Shown here piece by piece: positions 54,802 to 63,089 of a stretch of 64,000 nucleotides of DNA; the stretch's first letter is position 1; each line of letters begins with the position of its first letter. Origin of the DNA: an uncultured Prevotellaceae bacterium (GTDB lineage Bacteria > Bacteroidota > Bacteroidia > Bacteroidales > Bacteroidaceae); the NCBI GenBank assembly GCA_900318685.1, contig ONLL01000001.1, positions 152,047-216,046 on the forward strand, given 5' to 3'. Below the pieces are notes generated by a model, which worked only from the letters and a program-made list of their open reading frames with translations, was not told the DNA's origin and did no database searches. The position numbers and the translations under genes were made by a program.

Positions 54802-55770
54802 CTACACCCAAATTTTCTGGTCCTGTTTCCTCATCACAAAACCCTCTACGTCAGTTCCGACCTTCTCGTAAATACGGGCAGCGAAATAAATATCATGCAG
54901 TCCTAAACCATAATTATAGCTCAGAATGCGCTCATCATTATTTAAACGCCCAGGATTCTTGCCCTCGAGAACATGATGAAACTCATCATATTGACGAAAG
55001 CGCTTAAAGTATTTGAAACGTTCTATTTGCCCCGTGTCGTCACCAAACACCTTATCGAAGAAAAGATCACAATTTTGGAAACCTCTTACATGAACTGGGA
55101 TTAAAGTTATACCGCTCTTGAAAAGACTATCATCAGGAAACAATAATTCTGTAGCAACTGTCACACAAGATATGAGGACATCTGCTTCCGAAACGAATGC
55201 CCGCTTATCATCGATGATTTCGAAAGAAACATTATCATAGTGCTGAAACCTTTCGATAAATAAATCAGCCTGATCCTTATATCGCAACAAGCGGATTTTG
55301 ATATGCTTGTCCTTATTATCATCAATCAGGCAGAGGGCCACAGCACGAGCTATATTCCCCAGTCCCATCATAGAATATGTGCCTACTCCTTCTTTCTGAA
55401 AGGTTCTTGCAGCCAATGCAGCAACAGCCCCAGTCCTCATTGCTGTTATCCAGTCGCCATCCATGACGGCAAGAAGCTGTCCCGATAGTGCGTTGTAAAG
55501 GTAAATACTGCTTTGCAATGTTGGAATTTGCCCTTCTATCCTACTGACAACTTTAATGCCAAAATATTTTATGCCATCGTGAAGAGGCAACAAGCAAGGC
55601 ATCGATGTAATAAAATCTTCTCCCTGAGGATGAACACTAAGTTTGGCGGGCAGCTGAGCCTCATCTTTTATCAGAAAAGCATCCCTCGCCCATTTCACGC
55701 ATAGTCCAGGACTTATGGCTAGTGCCTGTATCTGTTCTTCTTGAATTATTTTCACCCAGCTTTCCTTCAT
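54802..55770 (-). CDS. Ornithine cyclodeaminase/mu-crystallin family enzyme
   Basis: About 322 residues from MKESWVKIIQEE, whose ATG overlaps the upstream stop by four bases; an ATG two codons further up (55776) is also possible. The family pattern shows in IKVVSR (substrate-binding Lys), GDWITAMRTGAVAALAA and the Rossmann turn MMGLGNIARAV. The family makes or reduces imino acids with NAD(P)H (for example ornithine cyclodeaminase, alanine dehydrogenase or SbnB-like enzymes). In this cluster it may supply an unusual amino acid or amino-alcohol. The gene is AT-rich relative to the operon flanks. Confidence 0.82.
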   Translation of the reverse strand: MKESWVKIIQEEQIQALAISPGLCVKWARDAFLIKDEAQLPAKLSVHPQGEDFITSMPCLLPLHDGIKYFGIKVVSRIEGQIPTLQSSIYLYNALSGQLLAVMDGDWITAMRTGAVAALAARTFQKEGVGTYSMMGLGNIARAVALCLIDDNKDKHIKIRLLRYKDQADLFIERFQHYDNVSFEIIDDKRAFVSEADVLISCVTVATELLFPDDSLFKSGITLIPVHVRGFQNCDLFFDKVFGDDTGQIERFKYFKRFRQYDEFHHVLEGKNPGRLNNDERILSYNYGLGLHDIYFAARIYEKVGTDVEGFVMRKQDQKIWV

Positions 55771-57590
55771 AAGCATACATTCAGTTGATGAAGTGCTTCA
55801 ATAAGCTGATCATTATCATGACTATTACGAATGGCAATACGCACATAGTCTTTGCCCTTAAAGGCTTTCTTATAAGAGCAGTCCTTCACTAGAATATTAG
55901 ATTCTTTCAACAAGCGGATTGCCAGTTCTGATGAAGAAATGCCACTGATGACTTCACAGAGGAAATAGTTGGCCTCAGAAGGAATAACACGCAAGAATGG
56001 TATTTGCCTCAACTTCTTCTCAAAACGCTCACGTTCCTTGAAGAACTGCTGGCAAGCATCATCGTAATCAGCAATATACTTACCAAATATTTGCATATAG
56101 AACTCTGCAAATGAATTGATGTTCCATATTGACACGGCCTTTCTGATACGAGCGATCAAGTCCGTATCTGCAGAAGCCAATACGCCCAGCCTTAATCCCG
56201 GTACACCATACGACTTTGAAATGCTCTTCATTACCATCAGATTTGGGGAACTGGCCAAAATATCATCATGCATCAGTGTGTTATTCGGATATCCTTGGGC
56301 AAAGTCCACAAAGCTCTCATCTACGATCAGGCGCATTCCTTTTTCAGCACACCATTGTACAAGTAGCAACAAATCTCCAACAGGGATAAAGTTTCCTGAG
56401 GGGTTATCAGGATTGATAATCAGCAATGTCCGTACTGGATGCTGTGAGAAATAATCGACTATGTCATCTTTGGTATAGCTGAAATCCTCATTCTGGGGAT
56501 AGAATATTTCCACATCCGTCCCTAACCTACGATTAGGATATTCTTCGAATGTCGGATATATGATGCCCACTTTCCCTGGCAGCGACTCCATCACTGCCTT
56601 TATAAGCTCGGCAGCCCCATTTCCTGGTACTACATATTGCTTACTAACACCCAAATACTTGCCTGCCAACAATGAATTGACACTCATACCAGAAGGATAA
56701 GTGCACAGCAGCGTGTCGAAATTAGCACGCAATTCATCCCTCATCCGCTTTGGAGGGAAAAATGGATTGACCAAATAATTAAAGTCGAGCATCTGAGGAA
56801 AGCGCCAGAAGCCTCCGAATCGACTGGAGTAATTTCGCCAGAGACTCTCTCCTTCATCAAAGATGGTCTCAGCAATATCCAGATCCTGAACGTCGTCTAT
56901 CTCGTACCATTTCTCTCCGCCTATGGGAAGGGCCTTCAGGTCGACAGAATCTACTAGAGTGATGACACGCAGCACCTGCTCATAGTATTCATTGTTGCCC
57001 ATCGCCTTCGAATAGGCTTCGAGGAAGGGGACGTACTTTTGCTTCGAGAACTCCCGGCTGAACTTGTAGATGTTCACAGTCTTATAGTACTGGTCGATGT
57101 TCTCCCACTTGAAAGCCTTCTTGGGCACGAAACTGACGATATTATAGTCCTTGTCGATAGTGACCATCGTGCCGTCCATCCAGCTCTCGTATTTCGCTAC
57201 AAGGGCAAGATTGGGCCGAGGGTCATCAACTATCATAGGTATGAGACGCTCGCTGAAGATAAGGTCGCTCTCAATGAGCAGCGTATCGTCCTCCTGCAGC
57301 TGTTCCTTTGCCAATGCCAGCGAATAGATATTGTTGGTCTTGTCGTAGACGGGATTCTCCACATACTCTATCTTCAGGACATCATCATAGCGGTGGCCTA
57401 TGTAGTCTCTCAGTTCCTGACCCTTATACCCTACGACAATAATCACCCGTTCCAGCTGCTGTCCGGACAATTGTCCCAGCAGTCTGTCGATGAGGCGAAC
57501 GCCGTTGACCGCCACCATACATTTAGTATTGTCGCGTGTCAGTTCACCTAGTCGGCGACCCATTCCTGCCGCCAGAATGATAGCTTGCAT
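55767..57590 (-). CDS. Fusion: LicC/PntC-like nucleotidyltransferase plus CobD-like PLP enzyme
   Basis: 607 residues. Residues 1-240 are a nucleotidyltransferase (AIILAAGMGRRLGELTRDN, KTNNIYSLALAKEQL, IESDLIFSERL, YEIDDVQDL) closest in pattern to phosphocholine and aminoethylphosphonate cytidylyltransferases. Residues about 250-607 are a fold-I PLP enzyme: NPDNPSG, DESFVDF and the PLP Lys in ISKSYGVPGLRLGVL, followed by WNINSFAE. That set resembles threonine-phosphate decarboxylase CobD more than plain aminotransferases. A likely reaction sequence is phospho-amino acid to aminoalcohol phosphate to CDP-aminoalcohol. It overlaps the next gene by four bases. Confidence 0.83.
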   Translation of the reverse strand: MQAIILAAGMGRRLGELTRDNTKCMVAVNGVRLIDRLLGQLSGQQLERVIIVVGYKGQELRDYIGHRYDDVLKIEYVENPVYDKTNNIYSLALAKEQLQEDDTLLIESDLIFSERLIPMIVDDPRPNLALVAKYESWMDGTMVTIDKDYNIVSFVPKKAFKWENIDQYYKTVNIYKFSREFSKQKYVPFLEAYSKAMGNNEYYEQVLRVITLVDSVDLKALPIGGEKWYEIDDVQDLDIAETIFDEGESLWRNYSSRFGGFWRFPQMLDFNYLVNPFFPPKRMRDELRANFDTLLCTYPSGMSVNSLLAGKYLGVSKQYVVPGNGAAELIKAVMESLPGKVGIIYPTFEEYPNRRLGTDVEIFYPQNEDFSYTKDDIVDYFSQHPVRTLLIINPDNPSGNFIPVGDLLLLVQWCAEKGMRLIVDESFVDFAQGYPNNTLMHDDILASSPNLMVMKSISKSYGVPGLRLGVLASADTDLIARIRKAVSIWNINSFAEFYMQIFGKYIADYDDACQQFFKERERFEKKLRQIPFLRVIPSEANYFLCEVISGISSSELAIRLLKESNILVKDCSYKKAFKGKDYVRIAIRNSHDNDQLIEALHQLNVCL

Positions 57591-57606
57591 ATCCTTGTTA
57601 TTTTGT

Positions 57607-58419
57607 TCATTCGAACACGCACGGCAGTGCCAGCAGCTGCTGCATCAGGGTGCGGGCCATGCGCTCGTGTCCTTTGTCATTGGGGTGCAGACGGTCGGTG
57701 TCGGCCTTGTTGAAGTACTGGGCATACTCATCCATCAGGGGGAAGAGGCCGGAGGAGGCCGCCCAGTCGATGACAGGCACAGCCCATACGTCGCCAGCTT
57801 CCTTCACAGCATTGATGTATGCATCCAGATACTCGCCACACTGATTGGTGTACGACTCGTCGCACTGCCAGTTTTTCTCATTTGCATGGAAATCAGAGCG
57901 ATGGATAGGTGTGAGCAGCACAATCTGCTTCGTCGGGAAGGTGCGCTTCAGCGAGTCCATCGCTATATTGATGCGCCCCCTGAACGTCGTGGGGTCCATC
58001 GATGGTGTGCGCTGACGGCGTGTGACCATGCTCTTCGTCTGTCCGTGACCATACTCCACCTGTGTGACGCGCTCATCCCACCACACGCCCAAGGGTACAC
58101 CGTTGTTGTAGTCGTTGGTTCCCATGAAGATCATGATGGCATCAACGTCCTGCCCGTGTTCCTGCTTCAGCTTGTCGGTCTGACGTGGGATGTCGTTCCA
58201 CTGCCGGCCGCTGACGCCATAGACATAAGGTGTGATCTGGAGCCACTGTTCGAGGAATCCCCAGTACTTCACTTTCGATGCCTTGATATTGGGGTCGGTG
58301 ATGCTGTCGCCCAGATAGGCCACACGCTTTTCCTGCCAAGGATGGCTCACCAGCATCTGTGGCAGAGCCGGAACTGCCAGAAGCAGACACAAAAAGACAG
58401 ATAAGGTTTTCTTACACAT
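57607..58419 (-). CDS. SGNH/GDSL hydrolase
   Basis: 270 residues with a signal peptide (MCKKTLSVFLCLLLAVPALPQ). The GDSL block is GDSITD, the oxyanion G-T-N-D lies in IFMGTNDYNNG and the catalytic D-x-x-H is DTDRLHPND. It also has a long insertion (YGHGQTKSMVTRRQRTPSMD). SGNH enzymes remove acetyl or other esters from glycans. It starts three bases before the end of the GH127/146 gene and lies 16 bp upstream of the nucleotidyltransferase-PLP fusion gene, so it links a glycan-degrading gene to the surface-polymer cluster. Confidence 0.88.
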   Translation of the reverse strand: MCKKTLSVFLCLLLAVPALPQMLVSHPWQEKRVAYLGDSITDPNIKASKVKYWGFLEQWLQITPYVYGVSGRQWNDIPRQTDKLKQEHGQDVDAIMIFMGTNDYNNGVPLGVWWDERVTQVEYGHGQTKSMVTRRQRTPSMDPTTFRGRINIAMDSLKRTFPTKQIVLLTPIHRSDFHANEKNWQCDESYTNQCGEYLDAYINAVKEAGDVWAVPVIDWAASSGLFPLMDEYAQYFNKADTDRLHPNDKGHERMARTLMQQLLALPCVFE

Positions 58420-58421
58420 AT

Positions 58422-61400
58422 TTACAATAGGATTTTCTTTCCGCCAGACAGTTGAATGCCCTTTGCCGACTTGCCTGCTGGACGTCCGCCCAGGTCAAAG
58501 CGGGTTTGGGGGTATAGTTTTGAGGCCTGAGGCACGACGACTGCCGTTGCCGTATTGATGTAGTCGTCGACATTGGCAGTGAAGTTGATGTCGAGGATGT
58601 CCGACCTGCCCGTTGTCGATGTCAGTCCGAAGATAGTGGAGCCTATGCAGACGCTGGGATGATCGCCACTGAAGTTCTCGTAGAGGCCGCTCGTAGCCAT
58701 ATTCCAGGCCACCACCTGCTGCCGCTGCCCGTCGATGGTGACGGTCTTCGTCTGCGCTGCAGCCACCTGTGTGCCGTGATTCGAGCCGTTGAGCCACCAG
58801 AGATAGCTGTCGGAAGAGCCGGTGCGGAGGTTGGTGCCCCTCACCACCAGGAACGTCTGGTCCTGACTGATGGTGTAGTCGCAGTCTTCGTGCTTCAGCA
58901 TCAGACAAACATTATTCTGACCAGTTGCCTTCACCTGGATGACGTTCTTCTCCGTGTCGTAAGAGATGTTGGATGCTGCCACACGGCCTTCGTCGCCCGT
59001 TGTCCAGTCGGTGCAATTAAAGCGATAAGCCTGGTCCTTATAGTCCTTCAGCAGGCGGACATAGTAGAGGCCTGGACAGAGCGTGGTAGCAGAAGCCGTG
59101 AGCCGCACCACAAACTGCTTCTTCCCCTTGGCCATAGCAGCAGGGATGGGATACTCGGCATTGTAGAACCCATTGCCGTCGCTGCCCTTCATCCTCGCAG
59201 GAACAGTGATGTCGGCCACTTTCTCCCCGTCGATGGTGAGCACAGCCATGCGCCCTCTGTCAGCCAGGTTGAAGCGCAGCATCACACTGAGTCCCTCTTC
59301 GATGCCGCTATTATTATATAATGTATATTGGATGTAGCCATTGGCACGGGCATCGCGATAGCGCTCCGTATTGTATTCGCCCGTCGTGCTGTTGCTGCTG
59401 TACTGTACCTCATGGCCGGCCTCACTCTGCTGCTCGCCAGGAGCCACAAAGTCGAGTGTGCGCTTCTGCAGCGCCTCCATAGCAGCCTCGCTCTGTGCCA
59501 TCGAACTGTTCTTGTAGTTCTCCTCCGTCTGCTGATACCAGTAGCACATATAGCGCTGATGATGAATGGTATAGAACGGCACGAGCTTCAGCGACTCCCA
59601 GTGATAGGAGGGCACTCCCTCACGGCTGGCATCGATGACGAAGCTCAGGTCCACGCTGCGCAGGCGCTGGATGCGGTTCAGCACGTCAGCCCGCTCTCCT
59701 ATGAGCAGCGGAGCCGTGTTGAGATTGAGCTGCGAGCCGCGGCTGCCAGGACTGTGGTCCATGCGTCCCTCGCCGCCATACTCGTTCTTCAGCTGTTCAT
59801 TGTCGGTGGTGGCTGCTCCCAGGAGGATGGGGCCGAACTTGAAGGCGATATAGTCCGTGTAGTTGGGGCACTCCTCATAGCGCAGCTCCATAGGCAGGCT
59901 GATGGTGATCTTGTCGCCTTTCTTCCATTTGCGGTTGATACTGACATAGCTGGCTTCGCCTTTGGTCACAGCCTGGTTCACGGCAGCTCCGTTGACACTC
60001 ACCTGATAGTCGGCTCCTGCCCATGCTGGATGGCGCAGGGCGATGGTGTAGGTGCCAGCCTTGTCGATGGTGAGTTCTGTGGAGGAGGTGTTGGGGAAGG
60101 TTGTTTCTTGGGTGACGACAAAGTCGTCACATACCAGACGGCTGGGGACGAAGAGGTTGACGTAGAGCGTTTTGTTGCCGTCGTGGGTGTAGATGAAGTG
60201 GCCGTATTTAGAGTGGTTCTCCATGCCTGTACCCACGCAGCACCACATGCCTTGGTTCACCTGCGAATAGATGCGGTAGCCCTGAGGGCGCAGGGTGGTG
60301 AAATAGACGTATCCACCCGTCTTGGGGTCCTGCGTGGAGAGGATGTGATTGTACATCGTACCCTCGTAGAAGTCCACATACTTGGCATCCAGCGTGCGGT
60401 CGAAGAGCATCTCCGAGAGCTTCAGCATATTGTTCGAGTTGCAGCTCTCAGGTCCGTCAGCCTGGTCGATGTAGCGGTTGGAGTTGGCTACGGAGAGGAA
60501 ATGCTCGTTCACCGAGTTGCCGCCTATGCAGACTGTGCGGTTCTCGGCCACATCCTGCCAGAAGTTCTCGGCAGCGCGACGATAGTTGGTGGCAGTGGCA
60601 TCCTGCTCGAAGATGCGCTCCATGCCTATGTACTTGGGCACCTGCGTGTTGGCATGCTTACCGTCGAGGAAAGTCTTGTTCAGCGACTGCATGCCGTCGA
60701 GCATCGACTTATGGGTGTACTTCTTGGCTGCCGTCAGGTATTTCTTGTCGCCGAAGAGCTGATAGGCATCGAGCATCGACTCGTTCATGCCTCCATGCTC
60801 GCAGTTCAGCCACTGCTGCATGTCGCTATCCGATACACGGCTCACCACGTTCACAGCCCAGTCCGACAGCTTGCGGAACAACTCCTTGGCCACCTCGCTG
60901 TTGCCGTAGAGATAGGCATCGCGCAGTCCTGCCAGAATCTTGTGCTGCACATAGAAGGGCACCCATCCCCAGTTGCCGCTGATGGTGGCCGTGCTGCCCT
61001 TGTAGAGGTCGCGCCACGACTGGTTGATGGGCTGTCCGCCGATGAATCCGTAGAGTCCTTCCTTGTCGTTGTCGTACTGGTCCTGACAGTCTTTCATCAC
61101 CTTGAGCATATAGTCGAGGCGCTCCTTCAGGCGCTGACGCGTGGCATCATCATGACTGGCGGCATAGGCCAGGGCCAGGGCCGACACATAGTGTCCACCC
61201 ACATGTCCGCTGAGGTCGAAGCCAGCATCACCACCCCAGTTGCGGAAGTTAGGATGGCGCGTCTCCCACTGATAGTAGGGCGACGACGAACTGGCGCCTG
61301 TGCTGAGACCTGCCTGACGGACAAAGGGCGTCAGCAGGCGGTCGACATCATACTGCATCAGCATCTCAATGTTCTTTTCCATAGCCGTCTTCATCGGTCC

Positions 61401-61520
61401 GTCGAGCAGTTCCACCTGCTCCAGATCGAAATGACGGGGATAGAGTTCACTTTGCGCCCCTGCTGTGAGCGAGGCCACTAGTGCCATCAGGCACACGGAT
61501 AGTTGTCGTAGGTTTATCAT
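58422..61520 (-). CDS. Beta-L-arabinofuranosidase, GH127/GH146 family
   Basis: About 1032 residues from MINLRQLSVCLMALVASLTAGAQ; nearer upstream starts at 61529 and 61565 are too close to or beyond the promoter. The (alpha/alpha)6 domain holds the zinc site: E358-S-C360 in DGPESCNSNN and C427-C428 in WCCVGTG, the same Glu/Cys arrangement as in HypBA1. The family releases beta-L-arabinofuranose from arabinan or hydroxyproline glycans. The last 300 residues add binding domains and end with a D-L-G-G-R...K-G-I-Q-L-S-G-G-K-K tail like Prevotella surface or secreted proteins. Confidence 0.92.
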   Translation of the reverse strand: MINLRQLSVCLMALVASLTAGAQSELYPRHFDLEQVELLDGPMKTAMEKNIEMLMQYDVDRLLTPFVRQAGLSTGASSSSPYYQWETRHPNFRNWGGDAGFDLSGHVGGHYVSALALAYAASHDDATRQRLKERLDYMLKVMKDCQDQYDNDKEGLYGFIGGQPINQSWRDLYKGSTATISGNWGWVPFYVQHKILAGLRDAYLYGNSEVAKELFRKLSDWAVNVVSRVSDSDMQQWLNCEHGGMNESMLDAYQLFGDKKYLTAAKKYTHKSMLDGMQSLNKTFLDGKHANTQVPKYIGMERIFEQDATATNYRRAAENFWQDVAENRTVCIGGNSVNEHFLSVANSNRYIDQADGPESCNSNNMLKLSEMLFDRTLDAKYVDFYEGTMYNHILSTQDPKTGGYVYFTTLRPQGYRIYSQVNQGMWCCVGTGMENHSKYGHFIYTHDGNKTLYVNLFVPSRLVCDDFVVTQETTFPNTSSTELTIDKAGTYTIALRHPAWAGADYQVSVNGAAVNQAVTKGEASYVSINRKWKKGDKITISLPMELRYEECPNYTDYIAFKFGPILLGAATTDNEQLKNEYGGEGRMDHSPGSRGSQLNLNTAPLLIGERADVLNRIQRLRSVDLSFVIDASREGVPSYHWESLKLVPFYTIHHQRYMCYWYQQTEENYKNSSMAQSEAAMEALQKRTLDFVAPGEQQSEAGHEVQYSSNSTTGEYNTERYRDARANGYIQYTLYNNSGIEEGLSVMLRFNLADRGRMAVLTIDGEKVADITVPARMKGSDGNGFYNAEYPIPAAMAKGKKQFVVRLTASATTLCPGLYYVRLLKDYKDQAYRFNCTDWTTGDEGRVAASNISYDTEKNVIQVKATGQNNVCLMLKHEDCDYTISQDQTFLVVRGTNLRTGSSDSYLWWLNGSNHGTQVAAAQTKTVTIDGQRQQVVAWNMATSGLYENFSGDHPSVCIGSTIFGLTSTTGRSDILDINFTANVDDYINTATAVVVPQASKLYPQTRFDLGGRPAGKSAKGIQLSGGKKILL

Positions 61521-61539
61521 ATCGTTCATGAAGTTTGGT

Positions 61540-61548
61540 GCAAAGGTA
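61540..61548 (-). promoter_or_regulatory. Candidate -7 box of the GH127/146 gene
   Basis: TACCTTTGC on the minus strand, 19 bp upstream of the chosen ATG at 61520. It supports that start. Confidence 0.6.
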
Positions 61549-61598
61549 CAAATAAGTATGAACAATACAAAATAAAAAGTAGTTTATTTTTCAAGTTT

Positions 61599-61667
61599 CC
61601 AGATGTCATCATGACAAGCGCCCAAGATCGCAATGATTTTCGGGCGCTTTGTCATGATGACATCTGG
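61599..61667. repeat. Long inverted repeat (about 25 bp arms)
   Basis: Left arm 61599-61623 (CCAGATGTCATCATGACAA then GCGCCC) and right arm 61642-61667 (GGGCGC then TTTGTCATGATGACATCTGG) match with one extra A and an 18-base loop. It lies between the barrel-protein gene and the GH127/146 promoter. Only scattered T follow the stem, so a simple terminator is not certain. Confidence 0.85.
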
Positions 61668-61724
61668 TTACAGGAACTGCTGGTGAGGAAGTCCACACTC
61701 ATACTGAGTATGGGCGTCGGCATA

Positions 61725-62393
61725 TTAGAATTTGTAGCGCACACCGGCGAGGATAATGCCCTGCTCACCAGTGCCCAACTCCAAAAAGCCACGGAGGGTA
61801 GGACTGCCAGCCTCGATGCCAAGGAGCGATACTTGCCAGTTCACGTGAACCTCGCTGTCGCTATAGTCCTTGCCGGAAGCTGTGTCGCTGTCGTACTTCT
61901 CGCTGTGCAGAGTGGCACCGACACCCAGCTTGGAGTACATGCCGAAGTGCTTCTTGCGCAGCCAGTCAAACTTTACAGCGGGCATCAGCGTCAGGTAGGT
62001 GTTCTTGCTCACGCCGTCCTTGTCGCCAAGGATATACACATCCTGCTTGTTCTGACCATAGGCGAGGATGCCGCCCACTCCAAGCCAGTTTTTCACGTGA
62101 TAGAAATACTCGGCACTGATGGGACCCATGAACGTCTCATTCTCAAACTTGGCACCCACAAGGGCACCGCCTATATGCTCGAACGCATCGATGATTTGCG
62201 AGTTCGAATCGATACCATAGCTTATAGCCACCTCGTGCTTTGTGTCGTCGTAACCATTCTGACCATTCACATTCATTGCAGTCATCATGGCGAATGCGAC
62301 CATTACTAATAACTTTTTGCCCCATGGGCGAAAATTCTCATGTTCGGCAGAATGAGTAAGCTCTTTCTGCACTCTCTTAATCGAATTTTTCAT
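61725..62393 (-). CDS. Outer-membrane beta-barrel protein
   Basis: 222 residues. After a long N-terminal region (SIKRVQKELTHSAEHENFRPWGKK) comes a hydrophobic signal (LLVMVAFAMMTAMNVNG), then alternating hydrophobic strands (HEVAISYGI, WLGVGGILAYGQ, FGMYSKLGVGATL) ending in an aromatic residue (GVRYKF). This is the pattern of a small porin-like barrel. It overlaps the preceding gene by four bases and ends before the long inverted repeat. Function unknown. Confidence 0.75.
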   Translation of the reverse strand: MKNSIKRVQKELTHSAEHENFRPWGKKLLVMVAFAMMTAMNVNGQNGYDDTKHEVAISYGIDSNSQIIDAFEHIGGALVGAKFENETFMGPISAEYFYHVKNWLGVGGILAYGQNKQDVYILGDKDGVSKNTYLTLMPAVKFDWLRKKHFGMYSKLGVGATLHSEKYDSDTASGKDYSDSEVHVNWQVSLLGIEAGSPTLRGFLELGTGEQGIILAGVRYKF

Positions 62394-62914
62394 TGCTTAC
62401 GATGCTGTTTCGGATGTAGTTTAATATCTATCTTGAAGTTCGTGCGGAGTTCCTTGAGCGTTGATTTCGAGAGGTAGGCGCGCCCCTGCCGCTTACCCTC
62501 GGGGAAGAGGAACTGCAAGCGCTTGCCGCCGAGCATCTTCTTTACCACCGTGCAAGTGGTCGTGACGGGCTCGCCCAGTTTGAAACCGCTGGTAGCGGCA
62601 CGTCCCTGGAACTCCACCGTGGTATCTACGTCCTTGTCGTAAAGGTCGAGGATTTCGCCAATGGTGGTCATTGCCTCGTCGGTGGTGGCACCAAGGCGGA
62701 TGGTGACCTCGTGGATGTTCTGTACCTGCACGCCGAGGATTTCGTCGGCACCGAGGAAGTCGGTGACACGCCCGAGGCTGAGATAGTAGCCGAAGCTGTC
62801 GTCCTCATCGGTGTCCTTATAGGTGAAGATGGAGTACTCGCCATTGTCGGTCTCTGCCTCAGCCACTTCCACCCGCATCATGCTCAGCAATAGCATGCTC
62901 AATAGTTTCTTCAT
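62390..62914 (-). CDS. Hypothetical secreted protein
   Basis: 174 residues with a short signal-like start (MKKLLSMLLLSMMRVEVAEA). No recognised domain. The body has alternating strands (YSIFTYKDTDEDDSFGYYLSLG, EVTIRLGATTDEAM) and a basic C-terminus (LHPKQHRKQ). It lies 13 bp after the small peptide gene and overlaps the barrel gene by four bases, so the four genes form one unit. Confidence 0.6.
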   Translation of the reverse strand: MKKLLSMLLLSMMRVEVAEAETDNGEYSIFTYKDTDEDDSFGYYLSLGRVTDFLGADEILGVQVQNIHEVTIRLGATTDEAMTTIGEILDLYDKDVDTTVEFQGRAATSGFKLGEPVTTTCTVVKKMLGGKRLQFLFPEGKRQGRAYLSKSTLKELRTNFKIDIKLHPKQHRKQ

Positions 62915-62927
62915 ACTTCTTTACAAA

Positions 62928-63080
62928 TTAGTCTTCACTGCTCCAGTTGCTATTCTGCTCGCGGGCTCCGCCAGGGCCATCAGGCGCTGGGTCCTTCGTT
63001 CCTTGTAACAGATGCCCATGATCCTGAATCTCCACTACCTGCATAGCAGGTTTCTTGTAATTGTTCTTCTTGCTTTCCAT
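62928..63080 (-). CDS. Small peptide gene (50 residues), Prevotella-type
   Basis: The frame begins ATG at 63080 and ends TAA at 62928-62930. It reads MESKKNNYKKPAMQVVEIQ, then DHGHLLQGTKDPAPDGPGGA and a polar tail ending in WSSED. No hydrophobic signal peptide. A basic N-terminus with Y-K-K-P-A-M-x-V-V, a central His-Leu-Leu-x-G patch and a Gly/Pro/acidic tail is a pattern seen in short, poorly annotated Bacteroidales peptides. It starts nine bases after the end of the large protein's true frame. It could be a leader or precursor peptide, and function is unknown. Confidence 0.65.
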   Translation of the reverse strand: MESKKNNYKKPAMQVVEIQDHGHLLQGTKDPAPDGPGGAREQNSNWSSED

Positions 63081-63089
63081 TGTTGTGAC

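Noticed and set aside
61725-62309. Plus-strand frame of over 200 codons opposite the barrel gene
   Set aside because: Its sequence is the mirror of the real coding strand, and the barrel gene has a signal peptide and an ATGA overlap with its neighbour.
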